64,000 nucleotides of DNA from Bombyx mori (Eukaryota > Arthropoda > Insecta > Lepidoptera > Bombycidae): the NCBI RefSeq assembly GCF_030269925.1, contig NC_085121.1, positions 18,431,501 through 18,495,500 of the forward strand, given 5' to 3'. Under the pieces are notes generated by a model. That model did not search any database. It saw nothing but the letters and a program-made list of their open reading frames with translations, and was not told the DNA's origin. The stretch's first letter is position 1. Each line of letters begins with the position of its first letter. Shown piece by piece: positions 46,338 through 56,104 of the stretch. A program made the translations under genes and the position numbers.

Positions 46338-46720
46338 CAGATGGCTGGGCGGCAACGCACGTACTCTGAAGCGGCAGTGGTCCCTGGAGCGCGGCGACGC
46401 GCTGGCGGCGGCGGCGGCGAGCGACGCGCCAGCCGGCAGTCGCGTCACGCCGCGCCACGCGCCGCGCTACCGGACGCGCGCCGAGCCCGCCGACGACGAC
46501 TAGCGCCAGGAGTCCTCCGCCCGCACCACCGACACCTCCCGAAGCCCGCGCACGCGTCCCTTGCCCCGCGACGCCGCTCGACCGACAATAATTTTCGTAG
46601 TGATCTCCTGGACTGTTCGACTTTATTTATTTCTAGTGAGAGCGACGTCGATGTCTAATGTGATTTTTTTACGGGTGATTTTAGATTTTACTTACCTATT
46701 TAAAAATTTAAAGAAAAAGA

Positions 46721-46726
46721 AATAAA
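46721..46726 (+). terminator. Polyadenylation signal AATAAA of the guanylyl cyclase gene
   Basis: Canonical AATAAA about 385 bp after the stop at 46337 (220 bp after the alternative stop at 46503), followed by a T/GT-rich stretch (tttttctcttactgtgtttttg) as expected for cleavage. Confidence 0.6.
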
Positions 46727-46913
46727 TACTATTTTTCTCTTACTGTGTTTTTGTTGTTAATGACCATCATCTAAATCCTGAAATTGATTTTAAGGAATTT
46801 GACAAAATTAGCCTCTCTATTCTAATTCCAAAGGAAAATAACGGAGGAATGTCTGGTGATATATTACAATATTTCAGATCATATACTTCTACAATATTGA
46901 ATAAATAGAATAT

Positions 46914-47518
46914 CGTCATGGCCAAAGGCTAAGATGCCTGGTGTACCTTGCGATGCAACGGTGTTGGAATACTGCAGCATACGTAATGAATTGCGTACTA
47001 AATAAATGTTCACGATTGACTTCCACGGTGAAGGAATAACATCGTGTAGTAAAAATCAAACCCGCAAAATTATAATTTGCGTAAGTCCGCACGGCTAGGT
47101 ACTGTTACGCGTTGGAGTTGAGGATAAATAAAAAATTCCACCAATTAATAAAATAAAACTGTATGAGCAATTGAAACACTTAAACACTTTACAAACACTG
47201 TAAAATTCCTAATTCACTTCTTTCGCTTCGCTTCAGGTAATCCGTTCACTGTTTCGCTTCGAGTAGTTCCGATTACAAACTGACTGCGTGCCATCTCTGT
47301 AACGCTTTTAGAGGCGAGACGACATGCCTAGAATCAAGCCTAGAATCGAGAACATTCCTCACAAGTTGAGCACTTTTCGATGTGTGTTTCCGCTATCTGA
47401 CAATAGATAGCGTTGTACTTCGAGAGCGTTCTAGACGTTACTAGATCCTTTGATATTCGTTTCGGCTATTCGGCCATAGATGGCGTTACTCTTACCAGCG
47501 TAACAGTACCACCACCCC
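46914..47518 (+). repeat. Bm1 SINE 5' half, split by a MITE and cut by an R1-clade element
   Basis: 46914-47101 is Bm1 from a worn tRNA head (cgtcatggccaaaggctaag) to 'gtccgcacggctaggta'. Bm1 sequence resumes at 47509 with 'ccaccacccc' after the MITE, and stops at 47518 where the T-run (poly(A) reversed) of the antisense R1-clade copy begins. Confidence 0.85.
47102..47506. mobile_element. TA-inserting MITE inside Bm1
   Basis: 405 bp bounded by CTGTTACGC and its inverse GCGTAACAG, flanked by TA on both sides (47100-47101, 47507-47508). The target duplication is proven because removing the insert and one TA restores the Bm1 block 'ggtaccaccac'. No coding capacity. The TA target fits a Tc1/mariner-type MITE. 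Confidence 0.85.
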
Positions 47519-48958
47519 TTTTTTTTTTTTTTTTTTTTTTTCGGGGCCAGATGGCGAACCTCCTACGAGGTTCCCGCGCCTAGGGGGCGCACGGGGTATG
47601 TGGAACTTGACGATCTGCAAAGTGTTGGGAGCAGACCGCGGGTCCAAGGAATTTTAGGGCTCACCCACTAAGCGACTCCCCTGCACTCTTCGCCCAAGCG
47701 TCCGATCCCCTCCGAGGTCGGAACCTGGATGAGGTAGGGGGTAAACCGCGGTTAACGCTGCAACCAGACAGCGCAGCTCACCCCAAGGACGCCCAGCCGA
47801 CGGAGCCTTCGAGGTCAATCGAAGACTCTGTCTGAAACGTCGGCCGTCTCGGTACGGCAGCCCATCAGGCCACCCAGACGGTGCCGCTGGTGTCCCGGAA
47901 TACCCCGATGGACCAGAACCAGCCTGCCGGGTCGGGCCGCGATACACCGCCAACCGGTTGCTCTTTTGTATCTCCTTGGCACGCGCTAGAATGCTGGTAG
48001 CGCGCCGCGCGGCCTTTACCCCCTCAGGTCGCTCCTTGACCTTCACTGGGGGGAAGCTGCCATCTACAGGGGCCGGGACGTATGGGCGTATTCCCTCCTT
48101 CGGCCCCCGGCTCGACGGCGACGGATCGGAAAGGGATGAGCTCTCCCTCTCTCGTTCCGCCACCTCCTTCTGCGATATGGTGGACTCGCAGAAGTCGAGC
48201 ATCGCCTTCCAGGAAGCGACAGGTCCTCTCCTATGACCGCGACGAGGGCGGCGCGTTCCTCGTCGAATCCGGAGCAACGCGCCAATGTGTGTTCCGCTGT
48301 ATAATCCTCGTCGCGGTCTGTGCAATGGTGGCACTGCGCCGTCGGTTCCCTTCCAGGTATTTTATGCAAATACCGGTCGAAACATCCGTGGCCAGTAAGC
48401 TTCTGCGAGAACCGGAAGGTGAGAGGTCCGCGGTCGCAGACTACCCAGTGCCGGAGAACCAGGCGAACCGCCTCAACAGTATGGAGGCCGGCCGACGGGT
48501 CCGCTAAAGGATGAGACCACGCCTCCAGCACGGACCGCCGAGATTGGAGCCTCCGCGCTCTCACTATACCTTCGCCAGGGCACCCTTCCCCCCTAGCGCA
48601 AAGGTCGCTACGCCACCTGTAATTGGCAGCGAGCGCCTCTGCCTCCAGGTCCCAAGGTGGCGCCCCGGCGAGCAAGCACGCCGCCTCGTAGAAGACGGTG
48701 TGGTATCCTCGAATGGCCCTGACTGCGATCGCGCGCTGCGACGTCCTTAGCGTTCGCCTGACGCCAGACGGGCGCGCGATATGGTGCCATCGACCGCATC
48801 ACCCCATGTATAGGCGGTGCGCCCTCCATCGTTTGGCAGAAGTCGACTCAAAGAGCCGGTCGTCGCCATCAGCCGAGAGCCCAGTTTCTCAAAGTGAGCG
48901 CGTAAGCTCCACCGACCATCTAGTTCGAGGCCGAGGTACCTGAGACCAGTTACCCCGA
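47519..48958 (-). mobile_element. R1-clade element, antisense 5'-truncated divergent copy
   Basis: T23 at 47519-47541 is the reversed poly(A) tail. Then come the 3' UTR and ORF2 C-terminal coding, read right to left, up to GVTGLRYLGLELDGR (48950s). Compared with the array copies it shows many substitutions, small indels and a deletion after GEDLSLPG. The sense-strand sequence after its tail is GGGGTGG (Bm1). It is older than the array. Confidence 0.88.
48064..48675 (-). pseudogene. ORF2 C-terminal remnant of the antisense R1-clade copy
   Basis: Open from LAGAPPWDLEAEALAANYRW through AQCHHCTDRDEDYTAEHTLA, the CCHC knuckle after RT, to a frameshift after GEDLSLPG. Codons diverge clearly from the array copies, and the RT catalytic core is not included. 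Confidence 0.75.
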
Positions 48959-49642
48959 CCGGCAGCGACGCGTCCTGGAAGGCGATGCTCGACTTCTGCG
49001 AGTCCACCATATCACAGAAGGAGGCGGCGGAGCGAGAGAGGGAGAGCTCTTCCCTTTCCGCACCGATCCGTCGCCGTCGAGCCGGGGGCCGGAGGCGGGA
49101 ATACGCCCGTACGTCCCGGCCCCTGTAGGTGGCGGCCTCCCCCCGGTGAAGGTCAAGGGGCGACCTGAGGGGGTGAGGCCGCGCGGCGCGCTACCAGCAC
49201 TCTAGCGCGCTGCCGTGGAGTGAATAGAGCGACCGGTCGACGGTGTATCGCGTCCCGACCCGGCAGGCTGGTTCTGGTCCAGCGGGGTATTCCGGGACAC
49301 CAGCGGCACCGTCTGGGCGGCCCGACGGGCTGCCGTACCGAGACGGCCGACGTTTCAGAGCCTTCGATTCGCCTCGAAGGCTCCGTCGGCTGGGCGTCCT
49401 TGGGGTGAGCCGCGCCGTCTGGTTGTAGTGTTGACCGCGGTAGCCCCCCTACCTCATCCGGGTTCTGACCTCGGAGGGGATCGGGCGTCGGGTGTAAGAG
49501 TGCAGGGGAGTCGTTTAGTGGGTGGGTCCTAAAATCCTTGGGCCCGCGGTCTGCTCACAACACCATGCAGATCGTTGAGTCTCACATACCCCGCGCGCCC
49601 CTTTTGCGCGGGGACCTCGTAGGAGGTTCGGCCCTCTACCCG

Positions 49643-49697
<55 letters not shown>
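48959..49697 (+). mobile_element. Array unit A: R1-clade 3' scrap with A55 tail
   Basis: Starts head-to-head against the antisense copy at 'ggcagcgacgcgtcctgg', inside the ORF2 C-terminus. It continues through KAMLDFCEST, the stop (TSRPL-stop at 49127) and the complete 3' UTR to A55 (49643-49697). Unit B begins at the next base. Confidence 0.88.
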
Positions 49698-49699
<2 letters not shown>

Positions 49700-52515
49700 T
49701 TGAGGCGGCGGCCGTCGTCGCGACGCTGCGTTCGCGGAGACGGCGGCCCAGCTGCACGCTGACTGTCGTCAAAAGCAGACGGCGCTGCAGCTGGCCATCG
49801 GCGAGGCCAAGAAGCAGAGCATGAAGACTCTCCTGGAGTCGCTCGACGAAGATCCCTGGGGGCGCCCATACAAGATGGTTCGCAGGAAACTGCAGCCGTG
49901 GGCGCTCCCGGTGACCGAGCGGCTCCAGCCTCGGCAGCTGCGGGAAATAGTTTCTGCGCTTTTCCCGCCGGCAGCGGGGGGGGACTTTGAGCCCCCCCAG
50001 ATGGACGCCACGTGGGGCACGCCTCCGCGTCGCCCCAGCGTTCCCGCTGCTGAGGAGCCCCCTCCCCCTATCACGGGGGCGGAGATCCATGCGGCCGTGT
50101 CCAAAATGAGAGCGAAGGACACGGCCCCCGGCCCTGACGGCGTTCACGGCCGGGTCTGGAGCTTGGCCTTCGAGGCCCTAGGGGACCGGCTCGGGGGGCT
50201 TTTCGAAGCGTGCCTCGAGTCGGGACGGTTCCCGTCGAAATGGAAGACGGGCAGACTGGTCCTTCTGCGGAAAGACGGGCGCCCCGCGGACTCACCCGCG
50301 GGCTATCGCCCCATCGTGTTGCTGGACGAAGCGGGCAAGATGCTCGAGAGGATCGTCGCGGCCCGCATCGTCCGGCACCTGACCGAGACGGGTCCCGATC
50401 TTTCGGCGGAGCAATACGGCTTCAGAGAGGGCCGCTCGACTATCGACGCAATTCTGCGCGTGCGGGCCCTCTCCGATGAAGCCGTATCCCGGGGCGGGGT
50501 GGCGATGGCGTTATCCTTAGATGTAAAGAACGCCTTCAACACCCTGCCCTGGTCGGTGATCGCGGGGGCGCTGGAGTATCACGGCGTCCCCGCATACCTC
50601 CGCCGACTGATCGGCTCCTATCTCGAGGGCAGGTCGATCCAGTGCATCGGACACGGTGGGGCGATGTACCGCTTCCCCGTCGAGCGCGGTGTTCCGCAGG
50701 GGTCCGTCCTGGGCCCCCTGCTGTGGAACATCGGCTACGACTGGGTCCTGCGGGGCGTCATTCGGGGACCCCTCCCCGGGCTGAGCGTAATCTGTTACGC
50801 CGACGACACGTTGGTCGTGGCTCCGGGGAGGGACTACCGGGAGTCTGCCCGTCTGGCGTGCGCAGGCGTGGCACACGTCGTCACTAGGATCCGACGGTTG
50901 GGGCTCGAGGTGGCGCTCGACAAAACCCAGGCCCTGATGTTTCACGGGCCGGGACGAGCGCCGCCTGTGGGTGCCCACCTCGTGATCGGAGGCGTCCGCG
51001 TCGGGGTCGGGGTGACCGGTCTTCGGTATCTCGGCCTCGAACTGGACGGTCGGTGGAACTTCCGCGCTCACTTTGAGAAGTTGGGCCCTCGGCTGATGGC
51101 AACGGCCGGCTCTTTGAGCCGGCTCCTTCCAAACGTCGGGGGTCCCGATCAGGTGGCGCGCCGCCTCTACATGGGGGTGGTGCGGTCGATGGCACTATAC
51201 GGCGCGCCCGTATGGTGCCACGCCCTGACCCGCCAGAACGTCGCCGCGCTGCGACGTCCGCAGCGCGCGATCGCGGTCAGGGCGATCCGAGGATACCGCA
51301 CCGTCTCCTTCGAGGCGGCGTGCTTGCTCGCCGGGGCGCCACCCTGGGACCTGGAGGCGGAGGCGCTCGCTGCCGATTACCGGTGGCGTAGCGACCTCCG
51401 CTCTAGGGGGGAAGGGCGCCCCGGCGAAGGAGTAGTTCGAGCGCGGAGGCTCCAATCTCGGCGGTCCGTGCTGGAGGCGTGGTCTCGCCGCTTGGCGGAC
51501 CCGTCGGCCGGCCTCCGAACCGTCGAGGCGGTCCGCCCGGTTCTCGCGGACTGGGTGGGCCGCGACCGCGGATGCCTCACCTTCCGGCTAACGCAGATGC
51601 TTACCGGCCATGGTTGTTTCGGCCGGTACTTGCACAAGATAGCCGGAAGGGAACCGACGGCGCAGTGCCACCACTGCGCGGACCGCGACGAGGAAGACAC
51701 AGCGGAACACACATTGGCGCGTTGCTCTGGATTTGACGAGCAACGCGCCGCCCTCGTCGCGGTCATAGGAGAGGACCTCTCGCTGCCGCGCGTCGTGGCT
51801 ACGATGCTCGGCAGCGACGCGTCCTGGAAGGCGATGCTCGACTTCTGCGAGTCCACCATATCACAGAAGGAGGCGGCGGAGCGAGAGAGGGAGAGCTCTT
51901 CCCTTTCCGCACCGATCCGTCGCCGTCGAGCCGGGGGCCGGAGGCGGGAATACGCCCGTACGTCCCGGCCCCTGTAGGTGGCGGCCTCCCCCCGGTGAAG
52001 GTCAAGGGGCGACCTGAGGGGGTGAGGCCGCGCGGCGCGCTACCAGCACTCTAGCGCGCTGCCGTGGAGTGAATAGAGCGACCGGTCGACGGTGTATCGC
52101 GTCCCGACCCGGCAGGCTGGTTCTGGTCCAGCGGGGTATTCCGGGACACCAGCGGCACCGTCTGGGCGGCCCGACGGGCTGCCGTACCGAGACGGCCGAC
52201 GTTTCAGAGCCTTCGATTCGCCTCGAAGGCTCCGTCGGCTGGGCGTCCTTGGGGTGAGCCGCGCCGTCTGGTTGTAGTGTTGACCGCGGTAGCCCCCCTA
52301 CCTCATCCGGGTTCTGACCTCGGAGGGGATCGGGCGTCGGGTGTAAGAGTGCAGGGGAGTCGTTTAGTGGGTGGGTCCTAAAATCCTTGGGCCCGCGGTC
52401 TGCTCACAACACCATGCAGATCGTTGAGTCTCACATACCCCGCGCGCCCCTTTTGCGCGGGGACCTCGTAGGAGGTTCGGCCCTCTACCCGAAAAAAAAA
52501 AAAAAAAAAAAAAAA
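49698..52515 (+). mobile_element. Array unit B: internally deleted R1-clade element
   Basis: Begins with the element's own first ~14 bases (GGTTGAGGCGGCGG), then jumps ~4.2 kb to the EN-RT linker of ORF2 (gccgtcgtcgcgacg, position 59549 in unit D). It contains the RT and C-terminal ORF, the 3' UTR and an A24 tail (52492-52515). Same junction as unit C. Confidence 0.9.
49821..51977 (+). CDS. R1-clade ORF2 C-terminal part: reverse transcriptase plus CCHC (unit B)
   Basis: 718 residues without a stop, but lacking the endonuclease domain. The fingers have GRLVLLRKDGRP..SPAGYRPI (~residues 140-165). Motif A is LSLDVKNAFNTLPW (~residue 233). Motif B is RGVPQGSVLGPLLWN, and the catalytic YADD sits in VICYADDTLVV (~residue 326). 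The thumb region GVTGLRYLGLELDGR and a C-terminal CHHC..EHTLARC knuckle (~615-640) follow; stop at TSRPL. It could in principle make RT but not nick DNA. About seven residues differ from unit C (for example DVKNAF/DVRNAF, MYRF/MFRF). The first ATG is arbitrary: translation in the intact element starts at the endonuclease. Confidence 0.9.
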   Translation: MKTLLESLDEDPWGRPYKMVRRKLQPWALPVTERLQPRQLREIVSALFPPAAGGDFEPPQMDATWGTPPRRPSVPAAEEPPPPITGAEIHAAVSKMRAKDTAPGPDGVHGRVWSLAFEALGDRLGGLFEACLESGRFPSKWKTGRLVLLRKDGRPADSPAGYRPIVLLDEAGKMLERIVAARIVRHLTETGPDLSAEQYGFREGRSTIDAILRVRALSDEAVSRGGVAMALSLDVKNAFNTLPWSVIAGALEYHGVPAYLRRLIGSYLEGRSIQCIGHGGAMYRFPVERGVPQGSVLGPLLWNIGYDWVLRGVIRGPLPGLSVICYADDTLVVAPGRDYRESARLACAGVAHVVTRIRRLGLEVALDKTQALMFHGPGRAPPVGAHLVIGGVRVGVGVTGLRYLGLELDGRWNFRAHFEKLGPRLMATAGSLSRLLPNVGGPDQVARRLYMGVVRSMALYGAPVWCHALTRQNVAALRRPQRAIAVRAIRGYRTVSFEAACLLAGAPPWDLEAEALAADYRWRSDLRSRGEGRPGEGVVRARRLQSRRSVLEAWSRRLADPSAGLRTVEAVRPVLADWVGRDRGCLTFRLTQMLTGHGCFGRYLHKIAGREPTAQCHHCADRDEEDTAEHTLARCSGFDEQRAALVAVIGEDLSLPRVVATMLGSDASWKAMLDFCESTISQKEAAERERESSSLSAPIRRRRAGGRRREYARTSRPL

Positions 52516-55318
52516 GGTTGAGGCGGCGGCCGTCGTCGCGACGCTGCGTTCGCGGAGACGGCGGCCCAGCTGCACGCTGACTGTCGTCAAAAGCAGACGG
52601 CGCTGCAGCTGGCCATCGGCGAGGCCAAGAAGCAGAGCATGAAGACTCTCCTGGAGTCGCTCGACGAAGATCCCTGGGGGCGCCCATACAAGATGGTTCG
52701 CAGGAAACTGCAACCGTGGGCGCTCCCGGTGACCGAGCGGCTCCAGCCTCGGCAGCTGCGGGAAATTGTTGCGGCACTGTTCCCGCCGGCAGCGGGGGGG
52801 GACTTTGAGCCCCCCCAGATGGACGCCACGTGGGGCACGCCGCCGCGTCGCCCCAGCGTTCCCGCTGCCGAGGAGCCCCCTCCCCCTATCACGGGGGCGG
52901 AGATCCATGCGGCCGTGTCCAGGATGAGAGCGAAGGACGCGGCCCCCGGCCCTGACGGTGTTCACGGCCGGGTCTGGAGCTTGGCCTTCGAGGCCCTAGG
53001 GGACCGGCTCGGGGGGCTTTTCGAAGCGTGCCTCGAGTCGGGACGGTTCCCGTCGAAATGGAAGACGGGCAGACTGGTCCTTCTGCGGAAGGACGGGCGC
53101 CCCGCGGACTCACCCGCGGGCTATCGCCCCATCGTGTTGCTGGACGAAGCGGGCAAGATGCTCGAGAGGATCGTCGCGGCCCGCATCGTCCGGCACCTGA
53201 CCGAGACGGGTCCCGATCTCTCGGCGGAACAATACGGCTTCAGAGAGGGCCGCTCGACGATCGACGCGATACTGCGCGTGCGGGCCCTCTCCGACGAAGC
53301 CGTATCCCGGGGCGGGGTGGCGATGGCGTTATCCTTAGATGTAAGGAACGCCTTCAACACCCTGCCCTGGTCGGTGATCGCGGGGGCGCTGGAGTATCAC
53401 GGCGTCCCCGCATACCTCCGCCGACTGATCGGCTCCTACCTCGAGGGCAGGTCGATCCAGTGCATCGGACACGGTGGGGCGATGTTCCGCTTCCCCGTCG
53501 AGCGCGGTGTTCCGCAGGGGTCTGTCCTGGGCCCCCTGCTGTGGAACATCGGCTACGACTGGGTCCTGCGGGGCGTCATTCGGGGTCCCCTCCCCGGGCT
53601 GAGCGTAATATGTTACGCCGACGACACGTTGGTCGTGGCTCCGGGGAGGGACTACCGGGAGTCTGCCCGTCTGGCGTGCGCAGGCGTGGCACACGTCGTC
53701 ACAAGGATCCGACGGCTGGGACTCGAGGTGGCGCTCGACAAAACCCAGGCCCTGTTGTTTCACGGGCCGGGACGAGCGCCGCCTCTGGGTGCCCACCTCG
53801 TGATCGGAGGCGTCCGCGTCGGGGTCGGGGTGACCGGTCTTCGGTACCTCGGCCTCGAACTGGACGGTCGGTGGAGCTTCCGCGCTCACTTCGAAAAATT
53901 GGGCCCTCGGCTGATGGCGACAGCCGGCTCTCTGAGCCGGCTCCTTCCAAACGTCGGGGGTCCCGATCAGGTGGCGCGCCGCCTCTACATGGGGGTGGTG
54001 CGGTCGATGGCACTATACGGTGCTCCCGTATGGTGCCACGCCCTGACCCGCGAGAACGTCGCGGCGCTGCGACGTCCGCAGCGCGCGATCGCGGTCAGGG
54101 CGATCCGAGGATACCGCACCGTCTCCTTCGAGGCGGCGTGCTTGCTCGCCGGGGCGCCACCCTGGGACCTGGAGGCGGAGGCGCTCGCTGCCGATTACCG
54201 GTGGCGTAGCGACCTCCGCTCTAGGGGGGAAGGGCGCCCCGGCGAAGGAGTAGTTCGAGCGCGGAGGCTCCAATCTCGGCGGTCCGTGCTGGAGGCGTGG
54301 TCTCGCCGCTTGGCGGACCCGTCGGCCGGCCTCCGTACCGTCGAGGCGGTCCGTCCGGTCCTCGCGGACTGGGTGGGCCGCGACCGCGGATGCCTCACCT
54401 TCCGGCTGACGCAAATGTTGACCGGCCATGGTTGTTTTGGCCGGTACTTGCACAAGATAGCCGGAAGGGAACCGACGGCGCAGTGCCATCACTGCGCGGA
54501 CCGCGACGAGGATGACACAGCGGAACACACGCTGGCGCGTTGCTCTGGATTCGACGAGCAACGCGCCGCCCTCGTCGCGGTCATTGGAGAGGACCTCTCG
54601 CTGCCGCGCGTCGTGGCTACGATGCTCGGCAGCGACGCGTCCTGGAAGGCGATGCTCGACTTCTGCGAGTCCACCATCTCGCAGAAGGAGGCGGCGGAGC
54701 GAGAGAGGGAGAGCTCTTCCCTTTCCGCACCGATCCGTCGCCGTCGAGCCGGGGGCCGGAGGCGGGAATACGCCCGTACGTCCCGGCCCCTGTAGGTGGC
54801 GGCCTCCCCCCGGTGAAGGTCAAGGGGCGACCTGAGGGGGTGAGGCCGCGCGGCGCGCTACCAGCACTCTAGCGCGCTGCCGTGGAGTGATTAGAGCGAC
54901 CGGTCGACGGTGTATCGCGTCCCGACCCGGCAGGCTGGTTCTGGTCCAGCGGGGTATTCCGGGACACCAGCGGCACCGTCTGGGCGGCCCGACGGGCTGC
55001 CGTACCGAGACGGCCGACGTTTCAGAGCCTTCGATTCGCCTCGAAGGCTCCGTCGGCTGGGCGTCCTTGGGGTGAGCCGCGCCGTCTGGTTGTAGTGTTG
55101 ACCGCGGTAGCCCCCCTACCTCATCCGGGTTTTGACCTCGGGTGTAAGAGTGCAGAGGAGTCGTTTAGTGGGTGGGCTCTAAAATCCTTGGGCCCGCGGT
55201 CTGCTCACAACACCATGCAGATCGTTGAGTCTCACATACCCCGCGCGCCCCTTTTGCGCGGGGACCTCGTAGGAGGTTCGGCCCTCTACCCGAAAAAAAA
55301 AAAAAAAAAAAAAAAAAA
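52516..55318 (+). mobile_element. Array unit C: internally deleted R1-clade element
   Basis: Same 5' end and same deletion junction as unit B. The 3' UTR differs: it lacks a 16-bp block after 'ttttgacctcgg' and has 'gcagaggag' and 'gggctctaaaatcc' variants, the latter shared with unit D. A26 tail (55293-55318), then unit D starts at once. Confidence 0.9.
52639..54795 (+). CDS. R1-clade ORF2 C-terminal part: reverse transcriptase plus CCHC (unit C)
   Basis: 718 residues, open, with all RT motifs (DVRNAFNTLPW, GVPQGSVLGPLL, CYADDTLVV) and the CHHC..EHTLARC knuckle. No endonuclease domain. It differs from unit B at a handful of positions, mostly conservative. Substitutions are few relative to length and the frame is unbroken, so the copy is young or has been homogenised. 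Confidence 0.9.
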   Translation: MKTLLESLDEDPWGRPYKMVRRKLQPWALPVTERLQPRQLREIVAALFPPAAGGDFEPPQMDATWGTPPRRPSVPAAEEPPPPITGAEIHAAVSRMRAKDAAPGPDGVHGRVWSLAFEALGDRLGGLFEACLESGRFPSKWKTGRLVLLRKDGRPADSPAGYRPIVLLDEAGKMLERIVAARIVRHLTETGPDLSAEQYGFREGRSTIDAILRVRALSDEAVSRGGVAMALSLDVRNAFNTLPWSVIAGALEYHGVPAYLRRLIGSYLEGRSIQCIGHGGAMFRFPVERGVPQGSVLGPLLWNIGYDWVLRGVIRGPLPGLSVICYADDTLVVAPGRDYRESARLACAGVAHVVTRIRRLGLEVALDKTQALLFHGPGRAPPLGAHLVIGGVRVGVGVTGLRYLGLELDGRWSFRAHFEKLGPRLMATAGSLSRLLPNVGGPDQVARRLYMGVVRSMALYGAPVWCHALTRENVAALRRPQRAIAVRAIRGYRTVSFEAACLLAGAPPWDLEAEALAADYRWRSDLRSRGEGRPGEGVVRARRLQSRRSVLEAWSRRLADPSAGLRTVEAVRPVLADWVGRDRGCLTFRLTQMLTGHGCFGRYLHKIAGREPTAQCHHCADRDEDDTAEHTLARCSGFDEQRAALVAVIGEDLSLPRVVATMLGSDASWKAMLDFCESTISQKEAAERERESSSLSAPIRRRRAGGRRREYARTSRPL

Positions 55319-55650
55319 GGTTGAGGCGGCGGTCCCGAGGGACCTGGGCGGGCCCCCCGGCGCGCACTTTGCGTGGCCGGGGGCTCCGTCTGTGGGGGAG
55401 TTTTGCTGGACTTCCACCGGGCGCGTCCGTAGGTGGCGGATAACGGGATCCTCTGGGAACAGTCCCACTCCCAGGGGTATCGTCCGGTCTTTTTCGTTGC
55501 AAGGATTTCTAGGTGTTAGGTAGGTAGGCTAGGTGTAGGAGTAGGGTAGCCTAGTTAGGCTTTGCAACGAAAGAGATCGGATGACGCGGACCAAAACCAG
55601 CAGGGGGAGTTGCGGACGCTCGGGCTCCCTCTCTTGTCCCCTTTCTTCCC

Positions 55651-55720
<70 letters not shown>

Positions 55721-56104
55721 CTTCGGGTCACGTCCGACCTGTTTCGGACGTAACCCATGGGTGGTGGTGGGCCTGGGCCACTTTTGGCCTGCCCTTCGAT
55801 GGAGAAGTGAGCCGGCGTTGCTTACGCATCTTCCGGCCGCTGGTCGCCATGTCCCCGGCTTCGGCTACAGGGGCACGCCCTCCAGAGGGGGGTACCGGTA
55901 TACCGGCGTGGCTTCGTCGTTGCTGCTCTTTTGAGCGTCGGGCGGTGGTCTGCCGTGTTGCTCGTTGCACTCGGCGGGCCGCCGGCCAACCCGTAATCCT
56001 CACCGCGTGGGGGACGGGGGCCGCTGCCGCGAGGCACGGGGCCGCGAGGACGTAAACCTCTTTAAAAAATGCCCCAATCCTAAGCTCTGGTGCCCGGCGA
56101 TGGG
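55319..56104 (+). promoter_or_regulatory. 5' UTR and likely internal promoter of unit D
   Basis: Starts GGTTGAGGCGGCGG. It contains a predicted hairpin (arms 55489-55502 and 55562-55575) whose 59-nt loop is rich in TAGG. It also has a 67-base T run (55654-55720) and a second small hairpin after the T run (ACGTCCG..CGGACGT, about 55732-55752). Non-LTR elements of this type usually carry the Pol II promoter in the 5' UTR; the exact start is not known. An in-frame stop at 56081 fixes the ORF1 frame limit. Confidence 0.6.

Noticed and set aside
46341..46658. 105-codon frame starting MAGRQRTYSEAA after the cyclase stop
   Set aside because: It is in a different frame from the plausible alternative cyclase tail. 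Arg-rich GC-driven peptide, taken as a shadow.
53028..54209. 393-codon open frame overlapping the RT frame of unit C
   Set aside because: Shadow of the GC-rich RT coding sequence in another frame; Arg/Gly/Pro-rich with no motif.
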